A DNA stretch of 64,000 nt from Anastatus disparis (Eukaryota; Arthropoda; Insecta; Hymenoptera; Eupelmidae): positions 248,001 through 312,000 of the forward strand of contig JAFFSR010000264.1 in the NCBI GenBank assembly GCA_017163975.1, written 5' to 3'. The first letter of the stretch is position 1; the number at the start of each line of letters is the position of its first letter. Under the pieces are notes generated by a model. It saw only the letters and a program-made list of their open reading frames with translations. It was not told the origin of the DNA and did not search any database. The translations under genes were made by a program, and so were the position numbers. Shown piece after piece: positions 54,240-64,000 of the stretch.

Positions 54240-55430
54240 CTTGGAACAATCATATTACTGGCAGTGCGTATATCTTGTTGTTGTAAATGGGCATTATGAT
54301 CTACACATGATTGCGTACGCTAACTACCATCATTCGCGGGGTTTTCACCAGAAGTACCGTTAAGATTCGTATTTGAACTTGGTAGTTGATAAGATTGTAG
54401 TCTTGCTTCTGGTTGTTGTTGCTGTTGCTCATAATATTCAGCATATATTTACAATAATCAAATGTATGAATATTGTAAAAGTATGTGAAGTTAATTTTTT
54501 ATTTCGGCATGATTTTTGTACCATTGCGTCTGAAAGGAACAGTATTTTCAAAACTTGATGATCTTGCGGGAACAGATCGGTGTTTTATTACTAGGATGCA
54601 TCATAAAGTGTTCATCCTGTTATTGAGTTGGTTGTGGTTGCATACCATGATAATGGTGTTGATGCTGCTGTCGTTGCTGTTGCATATACATTTGCAAAAC
54701 TTCTTTTTGTGGTTGAAAATCAGATGGTGACCTTGCAAGTCCTGAATTTTCAATATTACTTTCCGAATCATTGTGTTCTTCGTCTCGTTGTGAAACTTGG
54801 TGTTGTCTTTGGTTTTTAAGTATATACTTTCAGCTCGTTTGATATCAGCAGCAGATGCTAAAAAATAATGTTAAATATTAAAGAATAAATCGATTTAAAA
54901 TTAATATTTAATAATTATAACTTACTTCTACGAAGCCTATAACTTAACATATGATGTAAACCATAAGATTTACTAGTAGCTGGAACATTTTGTGAAGTAT
55001 CAGCACTTTTAATAGGAGAGCCCGAGCTAAAAACAAAAAATGATTTTAAATAAAAAAATAGATACCTTATCTTTTTGTATGATACATAACAATTATTCAT
55101 CTTTAAATTACGTATTCATCGATGATTCGTGATCATCGTAATTTCCATTCATTTCATCTCGTGGAACTTTTAGCGGACTATCGATGAATCTTTGTCGCTC
55201 TTATTTTCGTTAACGTTCTTCTGTAATCCTTTGCACCTCTTTACGCTTGCGTTCTTCAAGACGCGCTCTTTCAACACGTTCTTTCTCAGCTTGTCGCGCT
55301 GCCATTTCAGTTTCAAATTGTTTCTGGAAGGCTTTCTCTAGCCGATAAAAAAAAACGCTGCCAAGTGCTCTGGCGGAATGCTTTCTCATAGAGCTCTTTG
55401 GGTTTCATTATTTTTTGTATATTTATTTAA
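54240..55430 (-). pseudogene. Unrecognised Q-rich gene, minus strand, several exons, with breaks
   Basis: Minus-strand ATG near 55408 opens MKPKELYEKAFRQSTWQRF. After a frame slip in an A/T run (~55350) the sequence goes on as 'EKAFQKQFETEMAARQAEKE' and 'RVERARLEERKRKEVQRITE', a charged coiled-coil-like segment. Further exons: 54928-55027 ('GSPIKSADTSQNVPATSKSY', acceptor TTTTTAG, donor GAA|GTAAGT), 54580-54858 ('DSESNIENSGLARSPSDFQP', then Q/H-rich) and 54240-54440 (Q-rich, with an internal stop). The same first-exon words occur at 29977-30016. It may be a repeat-borne gene; no family named. Confidence 0.45.
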
Positions 55431-55559
55431 ATATGATTTTCATATAAAAAAATTGTCTAACATTAATATTTATTAATAAATTTGTACTTTAAAAGAACGA
55501 AGTCAACATCTAAATCAGTAGTACTATTATAAATTTTCAAGAGTTACTCAGAAATCAAA

Positions 55560-56735
55560 AGAAGTGATCAAAAAGCTTCGCTAAGAAAATTATTTTTTTT
55601 AAACTTGGTTCATAAAGACAGTAGCAAATAACTTGTATACACATTTTAGAGCAAATCTATCGAGTACTTTACGTAAAATGGAAAAAAATTGAAATATGAA
55701 AATTTTTTAAGAAAATTTTTTTAATTTTCTAAAATGAAAACTACGCTAAGAAGATCGGTTTATAAAAGTTATCCTTCTTTTGGCAGATGCAAATTATTCT
55801 CATGGAAATCTCAAAGCAAATTCATCAAGTAACTTACGTAAAATACAAAAAAAATAAAAAATCGAAAATTTTTTCAAATTCTTAAAATGGCTCTATAAAA
55901 AAAAACTACACTATGAATACCAATTTTCAATAGCTTCTTGTCTAGTTATACAAAAACATAGATGGTATACAAAATTTGAAGCGAATCCATCGAGTAATTT
56001 TCGAGATCTAACTGGTTAAATAAATAACATTTTCTTTTCAAAATTTCTTTTTCTAAATTTTAAAAATGCTCTAAAATTAAAACTACGCTATGAAAATCAA
56101 TTTTTGAAAATTTCCCTTCTTTTGGCAGTCGCAAATAATTTCCCTGCAATTTTTAGAACAAATCTATCGAGTACTTTACGTAGAATAAAAAAAAATAAGA
56201 AAAGAAGAATCGAAATTTTTTTTTAAATCTTCAAAATTCTCTAAAATTGTAACCACGCTAAGAAAATTCGTTTTCAAAAGCTTATTTTTTTCAGACAATA
56301 GCGAATTAATTGTATAAAAATTTTGGAGAAAATTCATAGTATGGTTTACGCAAAATAGAAAATAAATGAAAAATAAAAATTTTTTTGAAAATTTTCAAAG
56401 TGCTTGAAAATTAAAACTGCGCTAAAAAAATTAGTTTTCCGAAGCTTGTTTTCTTCAGATAGTAGCGAATAAATTGCGTACAAATTTTGGAGCAAATCTA
56501 TCAAATGGTTTTCGTGAAATAGAAAAAAATTAAAAATAAAAATTTTTAAAAAAAATTTAAAAATGCTCTTAAATTAAAAGTGCGCTAAGGAAATTAGTTT
56601 ACAAAATTTTTTATACTTTTGGCAGTCGAAATTAAGTTCCATACAAATTTTTGAACAAATTCTTCGAGTAGTTTACGTAAAATACAAAAAAAATGAAAAA
56701 TCGAAATTTTTTACTCGCATAATACTCGCATTAGT
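55560..56735. repeat. Diverged satellite, ~165-bp period, about seven units
   Basis: Recurring landmarks: 'aaaactacgctaagaa(a/g)at', 'ttttggcag(t/a)', 'gcaaat(c/t)(t/c)atcgagta', 'tttacgtaaaat(g/a)(g/c)aaaaaaa'. Units are strongly diverged from each other. Confidence 0.75.
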
Positions 56736-57190
56736 TATTTTCGTTACTTCAGTCGCTGAAAAAATGAAAATTCTAAAATGAATAAATGAACAGTCTCGAT
56801 ATGCACATAATTTATATGAACTTCTAAATAAATGTTAATTAAATAAAAAACATTCTAATGTTCGAGCCCCACCCAGACTTCCTACAATATATTTTCCTTT
56901 TATACTTTAAACCTGGAAATCGTTAAAAATTATCACAAAATATTCATTTCTCATTTTTCAAGTTGTTAATTCTCAACCTTAAAAAACATATTATTTATCT
57001 GATAATAAAAAGTAGCAATACTTTTGCTCCTGGATTTTAATAATGCAGTATGTTTCCACTTACTATAATTTTTTACTTAACAAAATTAAACAAATTAAGA
57101 AACATTAAAAATTTTAAATATATACATATTTTTGATCAGGAGAATCGTACTCCCAAAATTATAAATTAATAACCTCTATCCTTTGTATCC
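56736..57190. other. AT-rich, no gene
   Basis: Nothing recognised. Confidence 0.4.
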
Positions 57191-57574
57191 TTAAGGAGAT
57201 GTAAAACGGACACTACACCTGTACTTATAGATATTAGCTTCTTTTCCATTTTATTGCTGAATTTCCAGAAAAGAAATGCATTAGCTTGTAGTATGTACCA
57301 TGATGATTATTTAGATAAATTTTCAAATAAATTCATTAATTAGTTTTTAAGATATTTGGATTCCTGTACAAAATTGAAAAATGTTAATAAATAATTTTGG
57401 AACCCAAAATTCTCAATAACTAATGAATGAATTTATTTAAAAAATTTAACCGAATAATCTTCATGGAACATACTACAAGCTAATGCATTTTTTTTATTAA
57501 AAATTTTACAATAAAATGTAAAGATAGTGAATATTTATGATTACAGGTGTAGTGTCCATTTTACATCCCCTTAA
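57191..57574. mobile_element. TTAA-flanked hairpin MITE, TTAAGG(A/G)GATGTAAAA family, copy 1
   Basis: The left end TTAAGGAGATGTAAAACGGA CACTACACCTGTA is mirrored by the right end ending CATCCCCTTAA. Inner arms 'gcattagcttgtagtatgt' and 'taattcattaattag' also pair. Confidence 0.8.
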
Positions 57575-57766
57575 TGATTGATAAACACGACTTTTCCTCA
57601 TTTCGATATGTTACATTTTAAATATAATATAATATAAGATTTCAAAGACTATTTTTAAAATGGAATTAGTAACGTAACAAATATTTGTAATTATAATAAC
57701 TATTATTACAATAAAGGAATATAAGAAATGACACGAAATGTGTTATAATTTTTCAAGGCTTGATAT

Positions 57767-57981
57767 TTAAGGGGATGTAATAAGTTATATGTTTATACAT
57801 AGTTATTGACATTGCAGTTTTCCAAATTTTTAATCTTTATTCAAAACATTTCAAAATATCTCTATATTAGACTTTTTATCAGTAAAAATGGAAGGCTGTA
57901 ATATAGAGATATTCTTAAAATTTTTGGATGATGGATAAAATATTTGGAAAATTGTAATGTCGGTATTTTACATTCCCTTAA
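57767..57981. mobile_element. TTAA-flanked hairpin MITE, same end family, copy 2
   Basis: TTAAGGGGATGTAA...TTACATTCCCTTAA, with inner arms 'attgacattgcagttttcca' and 'aaatatctctatatta' pairing to the right half. Its interior is unrelated to copy 1, so one transposase source may have mobilised different fillers. Confidence 0.75.
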
Positions 57982-59068
57982 TGTTTGATTATTTGAATCA
58001 ATTTAATATCTCAATTTAACAATAATAATTGAAAATTTATAATAAATCTTAATTAATTGAAAAGTTGATATATTATAAATTGTTATTTTACTAATTTATG
58101 TCAAATGTTAGGGTCATAATTATTTCATTCAAATTTATAAACTCAATAATGTTGTCAAACAATTTATTTATATGTATACATTATGTCAATTATCATAAAC
58201 TTTCAAAATAGTTACGTATCATGAACTTCTATAAAAAATCTTTAAATCATATAATTTAGCAAAAGAAACTCTCAGTTTTATTGAAATGGAGCCTTCAATT
58301 GAAAAGCCGGGACACTTTTCAGAATATTTTATGTAAAAAAATAATCTGAAAGTTAAAGAAAATTTATAAACACAAAATATTTCTATCAATCACTGAAATT
58401 ACATATCAGATGTGATGCACTACATTTTTATGATGCATTATATAATATACTTGTTTATTTGTAAATACTTTACTAATTTTAAAACATTCAAAATTTAATT
58501 CTACTTTATGTATTTCAGTAAACTTCAAGGCATACACATTTTCTTTGCAATTTATGTATTAATTTGTAATTTTCACAAAAAAGGTATTATTTTTAAATTT
58601 AACAGTAAAAGTTGAGACAAACTTTGCACAATCTTTATTTCAAGTTTATGTAAAGCAATAGAATCAATTCAAGGTAGTTGTTCACCCCTTACATAATAAA
58701 AAACTGTTTAGTAAAAAATAATTTAAAATTTGTTTTACAACTTCAATATAATTTCACAAATAAATAGTTAAAATCTTATAACGTCTAGTGGTTTCGAAAG
58801 TAAAATATAAAACTTAAAAATTTTCATTTCATAAAATAAATATCATTAAAATTACAATTTAAAAACATTATATTATAATCTTGAAACCGTTAATTGTTCC
58901 AAAAATTTAAATATTTATTTTTAAAGTTATATTGAAGTTGTTAACCAAATGTTAATGTATTTTATAAAATAAATATTTTTTCTATGATATAATGGGTAAA
59001 GAACTACTTTAATAAGAGTTTACTGTTAATGAAAGAAAATTTTAATTATTGTAAATTTATTTATGTAG
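57982..59068. other. AT-rich, no gene
   Basis: No supported open frame. Confidence 0.4.
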
Positions 59069-61422
59069 GTATTATTCTTGTCTTAATGACATTCATAAAT
59101 GCCCTGGCTCATTGACAGTCACATGTGATCCAGAGACAAAAAAAAAATAAAAAAATTGGTCCGCGAGCATGACAAGACGATTTGCTCCATCGATCCCATT
59201 GCCGTCAAACAAAGAGAATTCAAAAAAGAATTTTATAGTATTGTCAAAATACCTGGTGTTAAAGACATACGATCAATCTATATCGAATTATGCAGGAAGT
59301 AAATAAAATATTTTTATTACCTATTAAGAAAAGGTTGATATTACTGGACTTATTAGGAAAAACTAATATTTTAAAATAGTCATGTTATTTTTTTATTTTT
59401 AAAAATAGTTCACATAATATTTAATTAATTTAAAAGAATTATTGAGTATGACATAATAACAAATTGTTTTTATTAAAAAAATCATATCTTTATTTTCCTG
59501 TGCTAATAATAACTTTATATGTTTCAATACTTCTAATTTGTAAATAGTTAATTATTTAAACAAAATGTTATAATTTAATTGAAATTTTTCATTTTATTTA
59601 TATTTTTTTAATATTTTCCAAAAAAAAAATTTATTCTGAAGTCATACATTCTTTTTAATATGATGACGTTTTAAAGAAAAATTAAAAATTACATGAATTA
59701 ACTTGTAAATAAAAACAAAAAATATAAAAAAATGTTAACTTTCACGTTTAGTTAAAACATGAATAATTATAATTATTATATAGTATTTCAATTAAGGGAA
59801 TGCTTTATCGATTGCTCCAAAAATGGCCTATTTTCTTTATTTATTAATACAATTAAATATTGCAAAAATTTTCATGTGTGTAACTGAAGTTAACATAATT
59901 TTCTTTTAGATATCCTGCTGAGGTAACATCTGGTATAACGTATGATTCTATTGCGAGAAATGCCCGATCGTGGCAACAAAAGAATCGGCAGAAAAATGTA
60001 AATATAGGAGATTTAAAAGGAGTTGAAAAAGTTAAAGATTTAGGAGAAAGACTCCTTGAAAATGAAAAATCTTTATCCTATATATGAAATAATCAGGAGC
60101 ATCGGATAACCACAACGTTGTTGTCTGTTTCATCAAAAGATGAACTAACGTACTCAACGTTGTGGTACAATGATGCATTTGTTAATAAATTTACAGAAAC
60201 TACTCTAAGTTTCGATGGGACTTATAGGGCAAGGCCCAACTTGCATCTCCCACGGTTGTCCCAATTTTTGACTATAATGGCTGATTTTAAGGGGAAAGTA
60301 TGTAATAAAAATTTTTTAACTCATGGAAATACTGCTTTTCTTCATAAATCATTGTGCAATATTAATATCTTTCAGATGATCCCCGTTGCCTGGGTCCTTA
60401 TGGAAAATAAAAAAAAAGATACTTACCATGATTTAATTAATCATTTCAAAGTACATTTTCCAAATTTAAGGCCAAATGTTATTACAACAGATTTTGAAGC
60501 TGCATTGCGAGCATGTTTGAAGGAGCAATATCCGGAGGCCGATTTAATTGGGTGTTATTTTCACTATGCTCAGGTAATCTTTTTATCATGATTTATTTAT
60601 ATTATAATTAAAAATATTTTCTAATAGAAAGGAAATTTGAGCGTAGTCATTAAATAATGATATAAGTGTAAATGAAAGTTCTTAAATTTGTTTCAACTGT
60701 GTCCCTATTAGAAGAAAGCTTTGGTACATGGGCATAATATGACATATTTTCTGGGTTACAACCATAATATAGCCACGAATTCAGTGTTATATCGACAAAA
60801 TATGGGTAGTGTATGGCCTTGACATATAATTAAAAATGCTTTCTCTATGAGAAAGCAAAAATTTAATTTAGAAATACATTAAAAAATAATTTTTTTTTAT
60901 AATTGATAATAACATTTTTAAGTTTTATTTATAAAGTTATAGTTAATTATTTCACATTATTTCGATTTATAACAATTACTTGTTCACTCAAATAGACAAA
61001 GGTTATAATAAAGGTTATGATTGAAGTCAAAAATAAATTTTTTATTAATATAAAACAATCAGATATTAATATTGTTTGATATTATTTGTATTCACAGTCA
61101 TAAAAAATATAAATGATTAAAGAACTGAAGGTATGGGGGCTGAGTTAAAACGTAGAACGTTAATCAAATTGAAATGTTATAATAATTATTATTTATTGTA
61201 ATATTAATTTATGAAACTTTTTTTTGTACCTTTATTATATATAAATACAAGATTTTGCGTCATGAATAATTTTAAGTAATCTCATTCGATTGAAATACAT
61301 TCCTTTATTCGAGCACTTGATTTTGGTGATTACCACAAGCTTTCTCTGCCCATTTTCAACGAATCAACTTCAAAATTTCCAGAGATCTTCAATGTAATAT
61401 CTTTACAAAAAACACTTAAAGT

Positions 61423-61491
<69 letters not shown>

Positions 61492-62424
61492 AGACTAAAA
61501 ATGAAACATTTTACCTTTAACATAAAATTTTTTATCTTTCGTAGTTGTATGAGATAATCATGATTGAAAAAAAAGGTCTTTTTTGTCGAAATATCATCAT
61601 AACTGCGGTAAAAAAAAGCCATATAAACATTTTACTTAGATCATTTACAAGAGGACTATTAGAGTTTTAAAACACATTTGGTTTTTTTAGATATCATAAT
61701 TTCCATAAAAATGGCATCCGTTTTTAAGTGGGCAAAAAAATTAGTAAAAAATTTTTTTTTATATCGCTATAAGCAATTAGATAATGACTTTTTTATACCA
61801 GACTTACTTTATTTTAAAGATTTTTGACCAATCTTTTAAACTCTGTTTGGATTTTAAAGATGCGATCATTTATTTTGAAGATATAAAACTTTTTATTTTG
61901 ATAAATTTTACTCTAGGGTGGTCTAAAGCAATTGACCGGTAGTATATAAATAGAACATCTCTGTAAATTTCAAAGTTCATTTGTTGAAAATTAATTGACG
62001 AAGCTTACAACAACCAGCACAACAGAAAAAACCAAGTCTTGGACTAATGAAAATGATTTTAAGCATAGGATGACATATTGAAATTATTCATGGATCAAAG
62101 TCTTGTCCTTAATATCAATTCAAGGTAAAACAAAATTTCATGAGTTCATGTTACAAGAAAAAATATTTTTCATTACATTTCAATTTTTTTTTCAATCTTG
62201 AAATAAGTTATGATATCTTCAGAAACAGAGTTAACTATGATAAAGATTCAAATATGATAATAATGCTACAAAATATTTAAATTATTTTAAAAACGAATGG
62301 CTTGCTGAACCTCAAAGATTTTCTGTCTACCGTAAAGTACGGCGCACCAACAATGCTATCGAGTCCTACCATCGAACCATTAATGCCATGCTACAAAAAC
62401 GGCCGACAGTAACAAAATTTTTTG
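59069..62424 (+). pseudogene. FLYWCH/MULE transposase-derived gene with introns
   Basis: Exon 59069-59298 (acceptor TATGTAG, donor GGAA|GTAAAT) begins with the end of a FLYWCH-type zinc finger, YYSCLNDIHKCPGSLTVT, with a frame slip in an A run near 59145. Exon 59911-60573 (acceptor TTTTAG, donor CAG|GTAATC) holds the MULE transposase core: 'LSFDGTYRARPNLHLPRLSQ', 'PVAWVLMENKKKDTYHDLI', 'VITTDFEAALRACLKEQYP', 'LIGCYFHYAQ'. It has an in-frame TGA at 60085-60087. A last exon ends at 62424 ('FSVYRKVRRTNNAIESYHRT', donor TTG|GTGAGT). Similar FLYWCH-MULE genes are widespread in insects. One stop and one shift suggest decay. Confidence 0.7.
60574..62280. other. Intron-like AT-rich sequence with long (TA)n
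   Basis: A (TA)n tract at 61427-61489; otherwise no gene or clear repeat. Confidence 0.5.
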
Positions 62425-62454
62425 GTGAGTTCATTATATAATTTATCTTTCTTC

Positions 62455-62463
<9 letters not shown>

Positions 62464-62486
<23 letters not shown>

Positions 62487-62841
62487 ATTAATATATAAAG
62501 GATATTGTCCTCTATATGATTAACCTTTATTATATGGGGAAGTCGAGGGAGTCCCCGCCCGGTATCCGTTTAACACATTACATCAGGCTACACTGTCAGA
62601 CCCACCATACCGAAAACTTTGACTACCGATAGATGGTCAGCCACTTTTGTGACCAACAATCAACCGTTACCCAATGAGGTCGGATTTTTTAAGAGTCGCG
62701 ATATAAATGACACATATTCATATATATATACACTAATTTTCTTTCGAAAAAAAAGTTAGAGGTACCTGGCCAGGATTCGAACTCATGTCCTCCGCGTTGA
62801 AGGCAAGAGCTCTATCCATTACGCCACCGCGCTCTCTATTG
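62464..62841 (-). mobile_element. tRNA-derived SINE, copy 2
   Basis: Same family as the copy at 50440, same orientation, with poly-T at 62461-62482 and a target duplication 'ttcaagtacttt' at 62452-62463 and 62842-62853. It sits 28 bp past the last visible MULE-gene donor, so it lies in that gene's intron. Confidence 0.9.
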
Positions 62842-62853
62842 TTCAAGTACTTT

Positions 62854-63119
62854 AAGGATACAAATATTGAAATTAACAAGCATTAATAAACAATTATATG
62901 AATTAATAAAAATATTATTTACATGAATTTAGAACTGAATCAATTGAAATTAATTCAGCATAATTAGCATTTTGCATGAAAAAATGTATTATATCCGTCA
63001 GATAGAATACGAAAAAATAAGACGTATTATTTTTTTTTCAAAATATGATGAATTGCAAAAGTTGCAGCCGATATAATTTATAACAACTTTGATATATATA
63101 GATATAGCGCTATGATAAA
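62854..63119. other. AT-rich upstream region
   Basis: No gene recognised. Confidence 0.4.
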
Positions 63120-63170
63120 TGACGTCACGATTGCTATTGGCAAAATGACAATCGTGACGTCAAACCAATT
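63120..63170. promoter_or_regulatory. Palindromic double CRE with CCAAT box
   Basis: TGACGTCACGATTG (63120-63133) and its exact reverse complement CAATCGTGACGTCA (63149-63162) flank a 15-bp loop containing ATTGG (a reverse CCAAT box). Another CCAAT is at 63165. TGACGTCA is the full cAMP-response/ATF site. It lies ~180 bp before an ATG. Confidence 0.6.
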
Positions 63171-63340
63171 TCAACTGCCTCTATCTCTTCAAGTTTTCAT
63201 TTTCATGAAAAAAGAAAAAATACGTGTCCTTTATTTTTTCCATTTTATTAATAACGGATGTAATAGATTGAAAAAAAAATTTCATGCAACATCCGAATTG
63301 TTGATTATGTTTTAAAGGGGAATTATTGAAAATCCAAATA

Positions 63341-64000
63341 ATGGCGCAAGTCGATTTTTCTCGACTGGAGAACCAAAATATTGATATTGAGCCAGCGACC
63401 AAGAAGAGAAGGTCCCAAATGGACCGTGACCGAGAAATCGAGGAGGGCTGGGACCATCTTGACGGGCTCAAAGAACCACAATGGTCGATTTTAGAATTTA
63501 TAAATAATTTGTCTCATTTTGAGGAAGAAGAAGAGGCAAAATCAGAGGAAGCAGAAAGCGAAGTAGTTGACTTTTATTTTTGATTGTATGCTTACATAAG
63601 AGCAACATTATTGAAATCACAAAGCATAATTTTTATAAATATATTTATAGGAAGTAGAAGCTCACGAGGTAGTAGGACGATCAGATGAGAATCAAGAAAG
63701 TGAAGTATGTTACATATTCTTTAATTAACATTCTAAGCAAAGCAACATTATTGGAATGACAACCTAAAATTTTTATAAATATATTTATAGGAAGTGGAAA
63801 GTCAGGAGGTAGCACAGTCCCCCGAAAATCAGGAAAGAGAAGTATGTAACATATTCTTTAATTTATATTTTAATAAAACAATATTATTGCAATGACAAAC
63901 TATAATTTTTATAAATATGTTTATAGGAAGTACAAGGCCACGAGACAGTACTACAATCATCCAAGAATCAGAAAAGTAAAGTATGTAACATATTCTTTAA
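63341..64000 (+). CDS. Unrecognised acidic gene with tandem microexons, runs off the window
   Basis: ATG 63341. Exon 1 (63341-63562) reads 'MAQVDFSRLENQNIDIEPAT', a basic KKRR, 'EEGWDHLDGLKEPQWSILEF' and an acidic end EEEEEAKSEEAESE, then a weak donor GAA|GTAGTT. Three short exons follow: 63651-63704 (54 nt), 63791-63841 (51 nt) and 63927-63980 (54 nt), each after TTTATAG and before GTATGT. All are in phase 0 and each begins with Glu-Val and resembles EVEAHEVVGRSDENQESE. No family recognised. If splicing fails, exon 1 ends at TGA 63581. Confidence 0.5.
63563..64000. repeat. Tandem ~138-bp repeat carrying one microexon per unit
   Basis: Units share 'gcaacattattg(a/g)aat', 'aatttttataaatatatttatag', a GAAGT-starting exon and 'gtatgt(t/a)acatattctttaat'. 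Three units are visible and the array continues beyond the window. Confidence 0.85.

Overview
This is AT-rich animal nuclear DNA packed with mobile elements. Spliced genes, a tRNA-derived SINE, hairpin MITEs, long (TA)n tracts and arthropod-type core promoters (TATA box plus TCAGT initiator) point to an insect. The species cannot be named from the sequence; a hymenopteran is only a guess.

The centrepiece is a 17.7-kb Polinton/Maverick (adintovirus-like) element at 2231-19949. Its ends are ~110-bp inverted repeats starting AGTAGTTATTGGGG, flanked on both sides by the 6-bp target duplication GACGTC. On the + strand it carries a protein-primed family B DNA polymerase with upstream spliced exons, a packaging ATPase, a small basic core-like protein, a conserved 276-aa protein, a parvovirus-type phospholipase A2, a retroviral-type integrase with chromodomain, a probable penton protein, a pVI-like protein, the double-jelly-roll major capsid protein, an RNase H-fold-like protein, an adenain-like protease and a protein with a PC4-like motif. 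Together these are the replication, integration, maturation and capsid modules of a virus-like transposon. Polymerase N-terminus, integrase, penton and capsid genes are broken, mostly by single-base or dinucleotide indels in short runs, so recent decay and sequence error are both possible.

The most notable find is a 62-aa gene on the opposite strand between polymerase and ATPase (10633-10821). It has the layout of the PPP1R15/GADD34, DP71L and ICP34.5 family, which recruits protein phosphatase 1 to eIF2alpha. If real, this Polinton carries its own antagonist of stress- or virus-induced translational shut-off.

Right of the Polinton: MITEs and an ~845-bp tandem duplication built from GATCTCATATGAGATC palindromes (20.3-23.6 kb); a decayed SUV4-20-like SET gene on the minus strand running into a fold-back element (23.6-25.0 kb); a nearly complete but dead LINE (25.2-29.4 kb); an unrecognised minus-strand spliced gene (31.9-32.9 kb); a 4.2-kb giant fold-back whose arms are inverted minisatellite arrays (35.1-39.3 kb); a cluster of hairpin MITEs (39.4-42.5 kb); a Mutator-like transposon encoding transposase, YqaJ-type nuclease and Ulp1-type protease, split by a solo LTR (43.6-48.6 kb); exons of P/Q-rich unrecognised genes on both strands (49.4-55.4 kb); a diverged satellite (55.5-56.7 kb); further hairpin MITEs; a FLYWCH/MULE transposase gene with a SINE next to its last exon (59.1-62.8 kb); and the start of a host-like gene with a double-CRE promoter and an array of tandemly duplicated microexons (63.1-64.0 kb).
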